Assembly: GCA_010027825.1 (NCBI GenBank)
Contig: RGUK01000078.1
Coordinates: forward strand, 1 to 6,841
DNA: 6,841 nt
Source of the DNA: a bacterium
GTDB lineage: Bacteria > Dependentiae > Babeliae > Babeliales > RVW-14
Direction: 5' to 3'
The translations under genes were made by a program, and so were the position numbers. Shown here in pieces: positions 1-6,117 of this stretch. The stretch's first letter is position 1. Each line of letters opens with the position of its first letter. The notes under the pieces are model-generated. The model had not been told where the DNA came from. It worked only from the letters and a program-made list of their open reading frames with translations, and did not search any database.

Positions 1-15
1 GCCGAAGAAGCCCAT
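1..15 (-). CDS. Start of a possible downstream tail gene (partial)
   Basis: An ATG at 15-13 opens a frame reading M-G-F-F-G before the window ends. It lies three bases after the TAG stop (21-19) of the preceding tail gene, the tight spacing seen elsewhere in this gene block. Only five codons are visible, so no function can be given. The upstream bases hold at most a weak GTAGGGT ribosome-binding site, so initiation would probably depend on coupling to the preceding gene. A chance ATG cannot be excluded. Confidence 0.4.
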
Positions 16-18
16 ACC

Positions 19-1005
19 CTACGCCTCCAGCACCGTGAAGTTTGAGGCCGTCACGCTTGAAAGCACATAGACGGCTCCAGTTGGGATGTAGCTGGATTCA
101 AAGGTGATCCCCGCCCCTGCCGTTAGCTGAATGCCCTGGGTGGTGGTGGGGGTGAAGCCGATGCCCACGGTAATGACATTGCTTGCTGTGGTTACATTTT
201 GGATTAGCAAATATTTTCGGGAAGCGTTGGTGACGGCACTGGTCGCAAAAGCTGTGTTGGCTGTGGTGGGCGTGCCAAAGCGGGTGGTCAGCGCGCCGTT
301 GGAGCTGTTGGCCGTGACGGTGCCCGCGACTGTGACCGTGTTGCCGACTGTGACGGAGTTGCCGACGGTGACCGTGCCGGAGATGCGGAAAGGGGTGTTA
401 TCAGCTGTATCATAACAAACCTTTACACCAGTTGCACCATCATTAAGCGGAATGGGGGCGTGTCGTGCATTTACTACATCCCATCCGCCCACGGTCAAAA
501 AACCAGATACAGTTTCGCCGTTAGCATCAACAAATGTCCTTGAGCCATTCACCGTGCCGGAGATGGGGAGAGGATAATCGTCACTTACAATCGCAGAACC
601 ATAGTTATTTTTTCCAAATGCAATAGCGAAACCATAATCAGGAACTCCATCTCCATTTCCTCGGATTGGATTACTACCTTCACTTAACCAGTTTATGTTT
701 GCCGTCACCGTGCCAGAGATGGCGGGGAGCGATGAGATGGTGACGGTGTTGTTTGTTAGCTGATCATCATAATAAATGACCAGCGGGCTGGTGGTGGTCA
801 GGCTTGCGGTGGAGGCGTTGAGCGTGACGCGGGTGTTGACCCCGGCGCTGACGGTGCCGGTGACGCCGCTGGCGAAGTTGTACATCGTGCGGCCCACCTG
901 GGGAGCCACGACGAGGAGCAACTGATCCTGCTCAATATTCACGCCGGTCAGTGTGACGACGTTCGTTGTGGGGCTGTAGCTGTAATTGGAAACGATCTGT
1001 TTCAT
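19..1005 (-). CDS. Probable tail fibre or receptor-contact structural protein, 328 aa
   Basis: This Thr/Val/Ser/Gly-rich protein has no signal peptide, no membrane segment and almost no charged helices, which fits a beta-structured virion fibre. Residues 1-95 form an N-terminal region with alternating hydrophobic and polar residues. The central part carries SGTV-type motifs near residues 97, 148, 208 and 227 (the last as VAGTV). Hexapeptide-like repeats of the VTVGN type occupy about 210-228, and the C-terminal 90 residues look like another beta domain. It is the last full gene of the tail block, after the BppU-like and HATGGSDP proteins, where fibre and host-contact genes usually lie. The ATG at 1005 is the first start in a frame that opens just after the tandem repeat. 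No Shine-Dalgarno sequence precedes it; the leader bases are CCCCTTCAG. The central DNA is much poorer in GC than the two ends. The fibre role is inferred from composition, repeats and position, not from a recognised family. Confidence 0.75.
   Translation of the reverse strand: MKQIVSNYSYSPTTNVVTLTGVNIEQDQLLLVVAPQVGRTMYNFASGVTGTVSAGVNTRVTLNASTASLTTTSPLVIYYDDQLTNNTVTISSLPAISGTVTANINWLSEGSNPIRGNGDGVPDYGFAIAFGKNNYGSAIVSDDYPLPISGTVNGSRTFVDANGETVSGFLTVGGWDVVNARHAPIPLNDGATGVKVCYDTADNTPFRISGTVTVGNSVTVGNTVTVAGTVTANSSNGALTTRFGTPTTANTAFATSAVTNASRKYLLIQNVTTASNVITVGIGFTPTTTQGIQLTAGAGITFESSYIPTGAVYVLSSVTASNFTVLEA
316..375 (-). repeat. Short in-frame VTVGN-type repeats
   Basis: Codons for residues about 210-230 of the 328-residue protein encode VTVGN, SVTVGN, TVTVAG and GTVT in succession, a six-residue period. 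The 18-base DNA repeats are near-identical (plus strand shows GTTGCCGAC followed by T or G and GTGAC). Such Val/Thr repeats with turn residues are typical of beta-fibre shafts. The repeat could also expand or contract by slippage without breaking the frame. Confidence 0.7.
371..722 (-). repeat. Three dispersed SGTV boundary repeats
   Basis: A 16-base motif, plus strand ACCGTGCC(G/A)GAGATG, occurs at 371-386, 551-566 and 707-722. On the coding strand it encodes I-S-G-T-V. The copies are 180 and 156 bases apart, both multiples of three, so the segments between them are in-frame units of 60 and 52 codons. The segments are unlike each other in sequence and poorer in GC than their surroundings, while the repeats themselves are nearly identical. 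Confidence 0.75.
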
Positions 1006-1008
1006 CTG

Positions 1009-1034
1009 AAGGGGTTAAGGGGTTAAGGGGTTAA
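1009..1034. repeat. Tandem repeat, three copies of GGGGTTAA
   Basis: Three perfect 8-base copies at 1011-1018, 1019-1026 and 1027-1034 follow AA at 1009-1010. They lie in the 49-base gap just before the 328-residue gene. On the transcribed strand the unit reads TTAACCCC, so the repeat does not supply a ribosome-binding site; its CCCCTT end even resembles an anti-Shine-Dalgarno sequence. It is not an obvious terminator because it does not fold on itself. The function is unknown. Confidence 0.9.
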
Positions 1035-1054
1035 GCATTTACAGCGCACGGATG

Positions 1055-1255
1055 TCAGCCGAGGGCAATGGCGTAGGCGATCCCCTCGCCTGTGCTTAAG
1101 GCGCCGATGGAGCCTGGGCTGACGGGATCGCTCCCGCCAGTGGCATGGCTGGAGGCGTGGGGCGTGACGCCGGCCGCGGTGTTGGCGATGGGGGTGCCCA
1201 CGGCCACGTTGATATTGGACGGCCCGGCGATTGTGGTGACGACAATATCGCTCAT
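1055..1255 (-). CDS. Small tail-fibre-associated protein with HATGGSDP motif, 66 aa
   Basis: Residues about 35-52 read HASSHATGGSDPVSPGSI. The H-A-T-G-G-S-D-P core followed by Pro and I-G-A is a recurrent motif of phage tail fibre and tail tip proteins, often near a junction between domains. The rest is Ala/Thr/Val/Gly-rich with no membrane segment. The frame stays open upstream to a start at 1339, but the ATG at 1255 is preferred. It forms an ATGA overlap with the stop of the BppU-like gene and has a very strong ribosome-binding site (GGAGGT, six bases before it), whereas the extra 28 residues are Arg/His-rich and only reflect the overlapping gene. At 66 residues it is far shorter than a normal fibre, so it may be a linker or adaptor working with the neighbouring 328-residue protein. 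That role is inferred. Confidence 0.8.
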   Translation of the reverse strand: MSDIVVTTIAGPSNINVAVGTPIANTAAGVTPHASSHATGGSDPVSPGSIGALSTGEGIAYAIALG

Positions 1256-1587
1256 TCCGTCACCTCCCCGCTGACGATGACGGAGCCGTTCAAAAGGCGC
1301 ACCTTGGTGCCGGCGGAGGTGGTCAACAGCAGATCCCATTTGCCACCGGAAAGTGGCAGGCTGGACGCGGTGACGGCGGAAAGGGTGAGGCTGAGGACGC
1401 CGGTCACGCCGCTGTTCGTAACGGCAGCAAAGGAGGCCAGCAAGCTGCCGTTGTAGGTATCGCGGATCTGGGCGGCGGCGGTGGAGCCGGTGAGGCTGTA
1501 GGTGGCCCCGGTGGAATCCTGCACGGAAACCTGCAGGGCAAGATCGACACCCTGTTCGACGGTAAGGTTATAGGTTCCTGCGGCCAT
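1252..1587 (-). CDS. BppU-like small tail/baseplate protein, 111 aa
   Basis: The pattern fits the small beta-sandwich proteins related to the N-terminal domain of phage baseplate upper protein BppU. It opens with a T-Y-N-L-T-V-E-Q-G strand. Then come V-Q-D-S-T-G followed by L-T-G-S and A-Q-I-R (residues about 22-42), G-V-L-S-L-T-L-S-A near 65-73, L-P-L-S-G-G-K-W-D-L-L near 77-87, and a final K-V-R-L-L-N-G-S-V-I-V-S-G-E-V-T. In known phages such proteins sit in the tail tip or beside fibre genes and help attach them, which agrees with the fibre-motif gene that follows with a four-base overlap. The ATG at 1587 is the only usable start, since a TGA lies nine codons upstream with no start between. 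No Shine-Dalgarno sequence is adjacent, but a GGAGGT lies about 60 bases upstream within a hairpin. The family call is by pattern and was not searched. Confidence 0.8.
   Translation of the reverse strand: MAAGTYNLTVEQGVDLALQVSVQDSTGATYSLTGSTAAAQIRDTYNGSLLASFAAVTNSGVTGVLSLTLSAVTASSLPLSGGKWDLLLTTSAGTKVRLLNGSVIVSGEVTE
1262..1267 (-). promoter_or_regulatory. Strong ribosome-binding site for the 66-aa gene
   Basis: Coding-strand GGAGGT (within GGGGAGGTG) lies six bases before the ATG at 1255 and inside the 3' end of the BppU-like gene. It is the best Shine-Dalgarno match in the window and decides the start at 1255 rather than 1339. Confidence 0.8.
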
Positions 1588-1685
1588 GGGGTTACGGCAG
1601 CAGGCGGGGTGTCAAAGAGTCTGACCTGTGGAAGTGCTGTAGGCACCTCCATAATCCGGATAAAGGACTTTTCCCACGGCAAATG
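1588..1685 (-). other. 98-base intergenic leader without a supported gene
   Basis: This is the longest non-coding gap in an otherwise tightly packed block. One frame can be read from a TTG at 1682 into the BppU-like gene as a 92-residue product. Beyond about residue 35 it is only a Pro-rich shadow of that gene, so it is not annotated. The gap contains the hairpin at 1629-1651. Confidence 0.6.
1629..1651 (-). other. RNA hairpin sequestering a GGAGGU
   Basis: On the transcribed strand UGGAGGUGC pairs with GCACUUCCA across the five-base loop CUACA, giving nine base pairs with one G-U wobble. The bases after it contain only CTCTTTG and no run of U, so it is not a standard intrinsic terminator. 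The left arm contains a near-perfect Shine-Dalgarno sequence with no start codon at the proper distance. It could protect or process the mRNA, attenuate transcription, or modulate translation of the gene at 1587. The stem is seen; any role is inference. Confidence 0.6.
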
Positions 1686-2858
1686 TTACGTACCGATGTT
1701 GCGGCGGATGGTGACGGGGGCCTGGATAAGATTTGTTTTTAAGCCGGCTTCCTCAATATTAATTTCCATGGTCAAGGAAATTGAATCCGAACGCGCTTCC
1801 GTAAATTCCTCATCAAGGGCCTGGCCGGAAAATGTGACTGAACCCAAATCATACCTTCCACGAAAGGCAAGATAATTTGGCGCCCCCCCGGATCCAAGGG
1901 TAACGGAAACCTGAAAGCCTGAAGCTACTGGCAGCGCGCTAATCTTGACGCCCGTGTTGCCCCACGGCTCCACGCGTATGTCGGCAAACGCGGCAATGGT
2001 TCCGCCGTAAAGCGTGGTGGTAGTGAAGCTATCCCGCCGCCGAAACACCGGCAACAACCCCCCGGCAGAAGAAGTCGTCACAGCGATTCCGCTTTCTATC
2101 GTTTTAGACAAAATTCCGCTTCCGCTAGCTTGATCTACAAGATTGGCGCGCAAATTATTTGAGTAAACAATTCCGGTGAAAATTTCCTGGGTTTGAGCAA
2201 GAGGCCCGGTTATGGAAACCATGGGAATCAACATTTCCGGATACTTTTGGGCATCTTCTGGAATGGTGACGTACCACGGGCCGCAAACGCTGGAGGGGCC
2301 GGAGGCGGAGATACTGGTTCCCTGAAAGCATGTGACGTTAAGGTACTGGGTTTTGGAGATGGCTGGCATGCGCCTGATACGCAAAAGTTTTTGCGCGGTA
2401 ATCCCTGTGGAGGGTGCCACAGTTTCAAAAACGTCAAAGGTGCAGGCAGGCGAAAGGCTGAGTGATTGCGGCAACAGGTTCAGAGCGGTGTTCGCCGTGG
2501 CGGCTGTGATGAGGTAACCGGATGTGTCGTTGTTTCCGTAGGTAGTCACCTGAATGGAGCCAAAAACAGAGGAGAGGGAATTTGCCAGTTGAGCCGTGGT
2601 GGCGTTAAAGGAGACAGCCGTACCTGTGGCGGTGCCGTTTCCGATCCGCCACTCGCCGCGCTTGGGGGGTTGCATGGGCTGACCGATCGACAGAGAAAAG
2701 GTCACCGGCCCCAGTGACTGATACTGATACCCCCCTTGATTTGCTAAAATCAGTTTTAGCGAGTTGATTTCATTGTAGTAGAAAACAGGGATTCGGTTTC
2801 CGGTATAATTGGCCAAGCCGGAGCCATCACGGAAAAGACTTAGCTCTGTATCAGGCAT
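1686..2858 (-). CDS. Unrecognised beta-rich tail-tip candidate, 390 aa
   Basis: The family is not recognised. The protein is Ser/Thr/Gly/Leu-rich with many short alternating hydrophobic stretches, has no signal peptide or membrane helix, and has very little predicted coiled coil, which suggests a beta-sheet virion protein. It begins M-P-D-T-E-L-S-L-F-R-D-G. A Pro/Lys/Arg patch, P-P-K-R-G-E-W, lies at about 64-70. Four cysteines (near 139, 177, 192 and none after) are confined to the middle. The C-terminus (345-390) holds an acidic stretch followed by a strand-like A-P-V-T-I-R-R. It lies between the 101-residue gene and the BppU-like gene, so a tail-tip or baseplate role is likely but is inferred from position. 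The start is supported by AGGGGA eight bases before the ATG. The coding strand has a run of seven G at 1889-1883, where a single-base error would break the frame; the frame is intact here. Confidence 0.8.
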   Translation of the reverse strand: MPDTELSLFRDGSGLANYTGNRIPVFYYNEINSLKLILANQGGYQYQSLGPVTFSLSIGQPMQPPKRGEWRIGNGTATGTAVSFNATTAQLANSLSSVFGSIQVTTYGNNDTSGYLITAATANTALNLLPQSLSLSPACTFDVFETVAPSTGITAQKLLRIRRMPAISKTQYLNVTCFQGTSISASGPSSVCGPWYVTIPEDAQKYPEMLIPMVSITGPLAQTQEIFTGIVYSNNLRANLVDQASGSGILSKTIESGIAVTTSSAGGLLPVFRRRDSFTTTTLYGGTIAAFADIRVEPWGNTGVKISALPVASGFQVSVTLGSGGAPNYLAFRGRYDLGSVTFSGQALDEEFTEARSDSISLTMEINIEEAGLKTNLIQAPVTIRRNIGT

Positions 2859-2866
2859 AAAATTTA

Positions 2867-2872
2867 TCCCCT
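2867..2872 (-). promoter_or_regulatory. Ribosome-binding site for the 390-aa gene
   Basis: AGGGGA on the coding strand lies eight bases before the ATG at 2858, in the 32-base gap after the preceding stop. It supports independent translation initiation here, unlike the overlapping genes upstream. Confidence 0.65.
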
Positions 2873-2890
2873 ATGTCAAAATGAGAGCAT

Positions 2891-3196
2891 TTATATGTCC
2901 AGACCAGCAGTCTCAAGATCAGCCTTGGAATTAAACCCCAAGACATAAATGATGGACGGCTGCCCGTTAGAGCAAACTGTAAGCACAATGGGCTTGGCAA
3001 AATCATTGGCACTTGTTCCCGCCGGGCCTGTGGCAGACTTAGCATCCGTGGAGATTTCAAAGCCGTCGCTGGTGTTCCTTATCTTAATCCCATCGCCGGC
3101 CAGGGGCTTAATTTCCTCAATCCGGTCCACCACCTTGCGGAAGTGATCCGCGTGGATCTTCAGCTTTCCGGGGGGAAGTTTTTCCAGCCTGGGCAT
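2891..3196 (-). CDS. Small unrecognised tail-region protein, 101 aa
   Basis: The first 32 residues are Lys/Arg/Glu-rich and probably helical (L-K-I-H-A-D-H-F-R-K-V-V-D-R-I-E-E-I). A turn-rich strand segment follows, P-L-A-G-D-G-I-K-I-R and D-G-F-E-I-S (about 31-50). Next comes a short S-A-T-G-P-A-G-T linker, and a second hydrophobic part (P-I-V-L-T-V, S-I-I-Y-V-L) ends the protein. The helix plus G-D-G-I-x-I pattern recurs in small proteins near phage tail-tip genes, so a minor structural or assembly role is plausible, though no named family is recognised. The ATG lies two bases after the TAG of the gene before it and has no good Shine-Dalgarno site, so translation is probably coupled. Confidence 0.75.
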   Translation of the reverse strand: MPRLEKLPPGKLKIHADHFRKVVDRIEEIKPLAGDGIKIRNTSDGFEISTDAKSATGPAGTSANDFAKPIVLTVCSNGQPSIIYVLGFNSKADLETAGLDI

Positions 3197-3198
3197 GA

Positions 3199-3870
3199 CT
3201 AAAACTCGTACAGCTTGGTGTTTCCAGAAAACATGAAGCCGGATTCCCTAAAATACAGGTTGACCAGCATGGCGGACCCGAAGGTCTGCGTGCTGATTTC
3301 GCTGCAGATAAATCCACGGTAAGTCTCGGATATCCTGGGTAGTTGGCCTGGAATATTTGGTGAAAAACTGGTTGTGTTGGGGGATCCTAAAGCCTCCGGC
3401 AGGGCGATTCCGTTAATATTTGCGGGCATGATTTTTTGCGAATACGTGTAAATAATGGACGCCTCATTGCCGGCCGTTTCGACAAAGGAGACATTGACGG
3501 CAACGCCGCCGTTATTGGAAAACCGCGGTATGACGAAGTCATTTTGAGTGTAGGTAGTATCTTCCTCTCCCGCCAAGCCCCAGATCCGCGGTCCGCCGGG
3601 TATCAGCCGGACACGGGTGCTGGCGTTGGGGCCGGGGCCTGCGGCCTTAACCATGATTTCCGCCAGGCCGTTCTGCAGGACGGAGACGTCCGCATCGGTG
3701 ACCCATAGGCTGGTATCCAGCTCAAATTCCGACCCGACGGATGGGACCTGCGAGGAGTAGGAATCAATTTTATCAATGATCTTTAGGTTCGAATATTTTA
3801 TTCCGTTTTGATCCACATAGCTGCCCAGGGGAATCTTGACGGGAAAGGTGCCGAAATAGGAGGCGCTCAT
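3199..3870 (-). CDS. Unrecognised tail-tip candidate after the tape measure, 223 aa
   Basis: This is the gene directly after the tape measure, where siphoviruses usually encode the distal tail protein, but no distal-tail motif is recognised. The sequence is mixed beta-type, with strands such as F-G-T-F-P-V-K-I-P-L near the start, V-A-V-N-V-S-F-V at about 123-130 and S-A-M-L-V-N-L-Y-F-R at about 199-208. A Gly/Pro-rich segment (A-G-P-G-P-N and I-P-G-G-P-R, about 77-95) interrupts them. There is no signal peptide or membrane helix. The ATG overlaps the tape-measure stop as ATGA and lacks a Shine-Dalgarno site, so translation should be coupled to the tape measure. A structural role at the tail tip is inferred from position only. 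Confidence 0.78.
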   Translation of the reverse strand: MSASYFGTFPVKIPLGSYVDQNGIKYSNLKIIDKIDSYSSQVPSVGSEFELDTSLWVTDADVSVLQNGLAEIMVKAAGPGPNASTRVRLIPGGPRIWGLAGEEDTTYTQNDFVIPRFSNNGGVAVNVSFVETAGNEASIIYTYSQKIMPANINGIALPEALGSPNTTSFSPNIPGQLPRISETYRGFICSEISTQTFGSAMLVNLYFRESGFMFSGNTKLYEF

Positions 3871-5195
3871 GTGACGTGGGCGTATGCTTTCAGCTCGTTT
3901 AGCACGTCTTTAACGTTCTGCATGTAATCCAAAATTTTTTGCTGCTGGTCCTTGGCCTGCTGGGCGGCGTCGAATGGCTCTTTGGCTCGTTGCCGGGCGC
4001 CCTCCTCCTGCCGGCGTTGTAATTCGCGGTTAACCGCGTAGTTGTCTGCGCCCGGCCCTAGGTCTGCCTTTACTTTATCGCGATATTCGTTGGCGCTCTT
4101 AATGGTCTGCTGGTTGTACGCGCGTTCCACCGCCTTTTGGATTCCGATTTCGGTGCTGGTCATGCGTTGGCCGGCTCCGCGGGCACTTCCGAAAATGCCG
4201 CCCGCAATCTTGGAGGCGGCTGCGTCTGTTTCTACCACCTGTTTATCGATCAGCCTTTTGTTTTCCTCTGCCGTCACCAACGCATCCTGAGCCTGGGCAA
4301 TCTGCATTGTGTTTAGGTTTTGATCCTCAATTTTTTGCTGAAGCTTTTTTTCCTCTACCTGTCTGCGCGCCTCTTCCAGTCCGCGCTGAGCCTCAGCTCG
4401 ATTTCGTTCGCTTTCGCGTGCTTTCGCAATTTCGCCAACCTCAAGATCGGTCTGGCGTCTGGCCTCGGCTTCATCTTTTGAAATGCGACCCAGTGCGGCC
4501 TGACGGGCTTCCTCGGAAGCCTTGGCCGCATCCTCCAGTGCATATTTTTCCTCCAGAGCCCTGATGGTGGGGGCGGCGGTGTCTCCCCCCGCCTGGCGGA
4601 TTCTGGAAATTTCATCCGCCCGCTGTTTTTGTAAATCGTAATTCTTGATCTGCTCGGGGGTCATGCCGGCGGTATCGCGGGCGCGATTCCTGGCGTTGAC
4701 GGCCGCCCCCAAAACCTCGGCCTGGGATCCTTCGCGCAGGGATTGCTCCAAATTTTGAAGCACGCCTTCCCCGCCAAACGCGGCGAACACGGCCTGATTG
4801 ATGGGACCTGAGTTTTTGATTTCCTCTAGCGTTTTTTTAACGGTAACGGCTGCGGCATTGAGCTTTTCCGCCCTGGCGTACCCCTCCTCCATGGACGAGG
4901 CCAATCCCTTCATACTTGACATGGCATCGGCCGCAGCGTCACCGGCTCCGCCAATCTTGTTGCCGACATCACGCATGGCATCGCTAAGCACATTGGCCGC
5001 CCCCACCACGGCCACTCCGGCCAGGCTTTTAACAAACATCCTCTCCAGCGCCTCCGCTCCCCGCATAGCGGCGTCGGTGGCGTCCTTAACTCCTTCCAGT
5101 TGCTTGGCAAAACGCTTAAAACTGCGCTCCGCATTGTTATCAAACCCCTGGGTGTCCAGACCCAGCTTGGCCACGGCCTCGGCAATGTTGCTCAT
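3867..5195 (-). CDS. Phage tail tape measure protein, short form, 442 aa
   Basis: The tape measure lies inside the tail tube and sets its length; it also takes part in DNA ejection. The N-terminus (A-K-L-G-L-D-T-Q-G-F, then F-K-R-F-A-K-Q-L-E) is the usual opening of such proteins, followed by an amphipathic Ala-rich segment. Residues 54-72 form the only clear hydrophobic stretch (F-V-K-S-L-A-G-V-A-V-V-G-A). Residues about 185-325 are Ala/Glu/Arg/Gln-rich and strongly coiled-coil-like, and 385-440 is again Gln/Lys/Arg-rich helix. There is no peptidase or lysozyme motif. At 442 residues it is short for the family; at about 0.15 nm per residue it would span a tail of roughly 65 nm. It overlaps both neighbours by ATGA and has no Shine-Dalgarno site of its own. 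A helical scaffold or baseplate hub protein is the main alternative, but the chaperone genes upstream favour a tape measure. Confidence 0.85.
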   Translation of the reverse strand: MSNIAEAVAKLGLDTQGFDNNAERSFKRFAKQLEGVKDATDAAMRGAEALERMFVKSLAGVAVVGAANVLSDAMRDVGNKIGGAGDAAADAMSSMKGLASSMEEGYARAEKLNAAAVTVKKTLEEIKNSGPINQAVFAAFGGEGVLQNLEQSLREGSQAEVLGAAVNARNRARDTAGMTPEQIKNYDLQKQRADEISRIRQAGGDTAAPTIRALEEKYALEDAAKASEEARQAALGRISKDEAEARRQTDLEVGEIAKARESERNRAEAQRGLEEARRQVEEKKLQQKIEDQNLNTMQIAQAQDALVTAEENKRLIDKQVVETDAAASKIAGGIFGSARGAGQRMTSTEIGIQKAVERAYNQQTIKSANEYRDKVKADLGPGADNYAVNRELQRRQEEGARQRAKEPFDAAQQAKDQQQKILDYMQNVKDVLNELKAYAHVT

Positions 5196-6115
5196 TTGGA
5201 GAAGCCGGCTTTCTTGGCGGCGGCGGCGGCAATGTAGCCCAGCCGGGAAACCAACCTCTTGACCTGAAAATCAACGGTTTCCTGAATGGTCTGCGGGGTG
5301 ATGTTTTCGCCCACGTAGGAAACGCCGTTTTTCATTTCAATATAGGGCTTGTCACCGGAAAGGGCCTCATTGACGGAGCCTTTGCTGTATTTGCCGACAT
5401 GGCGCCGAACCCAGGATGGCAGGGGCACGGCGTTGGCACCGCCAGATCGCACGTCCCCCAGCCCACCCAGTTTTTGGGCGCATTCTGCCCAGGCGGCTTT
5501 AACGACGCCGGCCCTGGTCATGCGCTGCTCGGTGTATTTATCCAGCTCCTGCGGATTTATGACAATGGTACGAACATGCTGATTGCGTGGAACGCGTTGC
5601 TTGGGGCCAAAGCGAGCGCGCTGATGGGCTGAGCCGCCATCAAAATTACCAATCTTTGTCTGAATCAACGGAAACACATTAAGCCGCTGAAGAAGGCTTT
5701 CGGCCTGGGTGACGGCAGGATCTCTCTTCTTGTATGTTTTGCCCTTGAGCATGCCGGCAAAGGCGCGGGCGGCCTGCTCCCGAGTTTGACTGGCGGTACG
5801 GCCTTTGGGGATAGCCCCAAACCGGATCCGCCCGACGGCCTCGCCCACGGATTTGTAAACCTTGGAAATATCGGATGCCACCTTGCTTTCCGCTGAAGCC
5901 TGCAGGTTATCATTAAAGCTGCGCTTTTGTTTTAGCTTTAACGGAGCGCCGGAATCACGCCGGCGAATCGTGGGACTAGGCTGGGTGTTTTCCATCAGGC
6001 GCATGGCAAGCACGCGGGCCTGGGTGCGCATTTCCTTTTCTGCCTCCTGCCGCGTAAAACCCTGAAAGGCGCGCAAAGCGGCCTGCAGACGGCTGGTGTT
6101 AATGACAAGAGGCAC
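5192..6115 (-). CDS. Basic tail-region protein, possible tail-completion/minor tail type, 307 aa
   Basis: The protein is rich in Lys and Arg throughout, with an N-terminal helical part (residues about 8-42, R-L-Q-A-A-L-R-A-F-Q-G-F-T-R-Q-E-A-E). A central basic linker contains R-R-R-D-S-G. The C-terminal 50 residues have the pattern K-P-Y-I-E-M-K-N-G-V-S-Y-V followed by a long helix with V-K-R-L-V-S-R-L. An I-x-N-x-x-x-Y strand followed by a helix is often seen at the C-terminus of tail-completion (HK97 gp10-like) and minor-tail Z-like proteins, which cap the tail or join it to the head. The homology is tentative. It lies between the chaperone pair and the tape measure, not upstream of the chaperones as those families normally do. 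The start is GTG at 6115, with GGGGA seven bases upstream; an ATGA overlap couples it to the tape measure. Confidence 0.75.
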   Translation of the reverse strand: MPLVINTSRLQAALRAFQGFTRQEAEKEMRTQARVLAMRLMENTQPSPTIRRRDSGAPLKLKQKRSFNDNLQASAESKVASDISKVYKSVGEAVGRIRFGAIPKGRTASQTREQAARAFAGMLKGKTYKKRDPAVTQAESLLQRLNVFPLIQTKIGNFDGGSAHQRARFGPKQRVPRNQHVRTIVINPQELDKYTEQRMTRAGVVKAAWAECAQKLGGLGDVRSGGANAVPLPSWVRRHVGKYSKGSVNEALSGDKPYIEMKNGVSYVGENITPQTIQETVDFQVKRLVSRLGYIAAAAAKKAGFSK

Positions 6116-6117
6116 GG

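Noticed and set aside
19..1005. Diversity-generating retroelement variable region
   Set aside because: No reverse transcriptase, template repeat or adenine-biased near-duplicate is present in the window; the repeats seen are short boundary motifs.
1256..1339. Upstream extension of the HATGGSDP gene to 94 residues
   Set aside because: The added part is Arg/His-rich shadow of the BppU-like gene, while the ATG at 1255 has GGAGGT at ideal spacing and an ATGA overlap.
1404..1682. 92-residue Pro-rich minus-strand frame
   Set aside because: It begins with TTG without a ribosome-binding site, and most of it is a Pro-rich shadow of the BppU-like gene.
1883..1889. Run of seven G on the coding strand in the 390-residue gene as a phase-variation tract
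   Set aside because: It is short, the frame is intact, and the encoded Gly-Gly is unremarkable; nothing shows length variation.
2856..2878. TTGACA in the gap before the 390-residue gene as a promoter
   Set aside because: A -35-like hexamer is present on the coding strand, but no -10-like hexamer occurs 16-18 bases downstream, and the position would fall inside the coding start.
4829..4835. Run of seven A on the coding strand in the tape measure as a second slippery site
   Set aside because: The run is not followed by a conserved alternative frame and the long zero frame continues; homopolymer runs of this length occur by chance.
4798..5262. 154-residue open frame on the plus strand
   Set aside because: It lies antisense to the tape measure and the end of the 307-residue gene, is Ser/Ala/Leu-rich as expected from reversed Ala/Glu-rich codons, and has no ribosome-binding site or fitting context.
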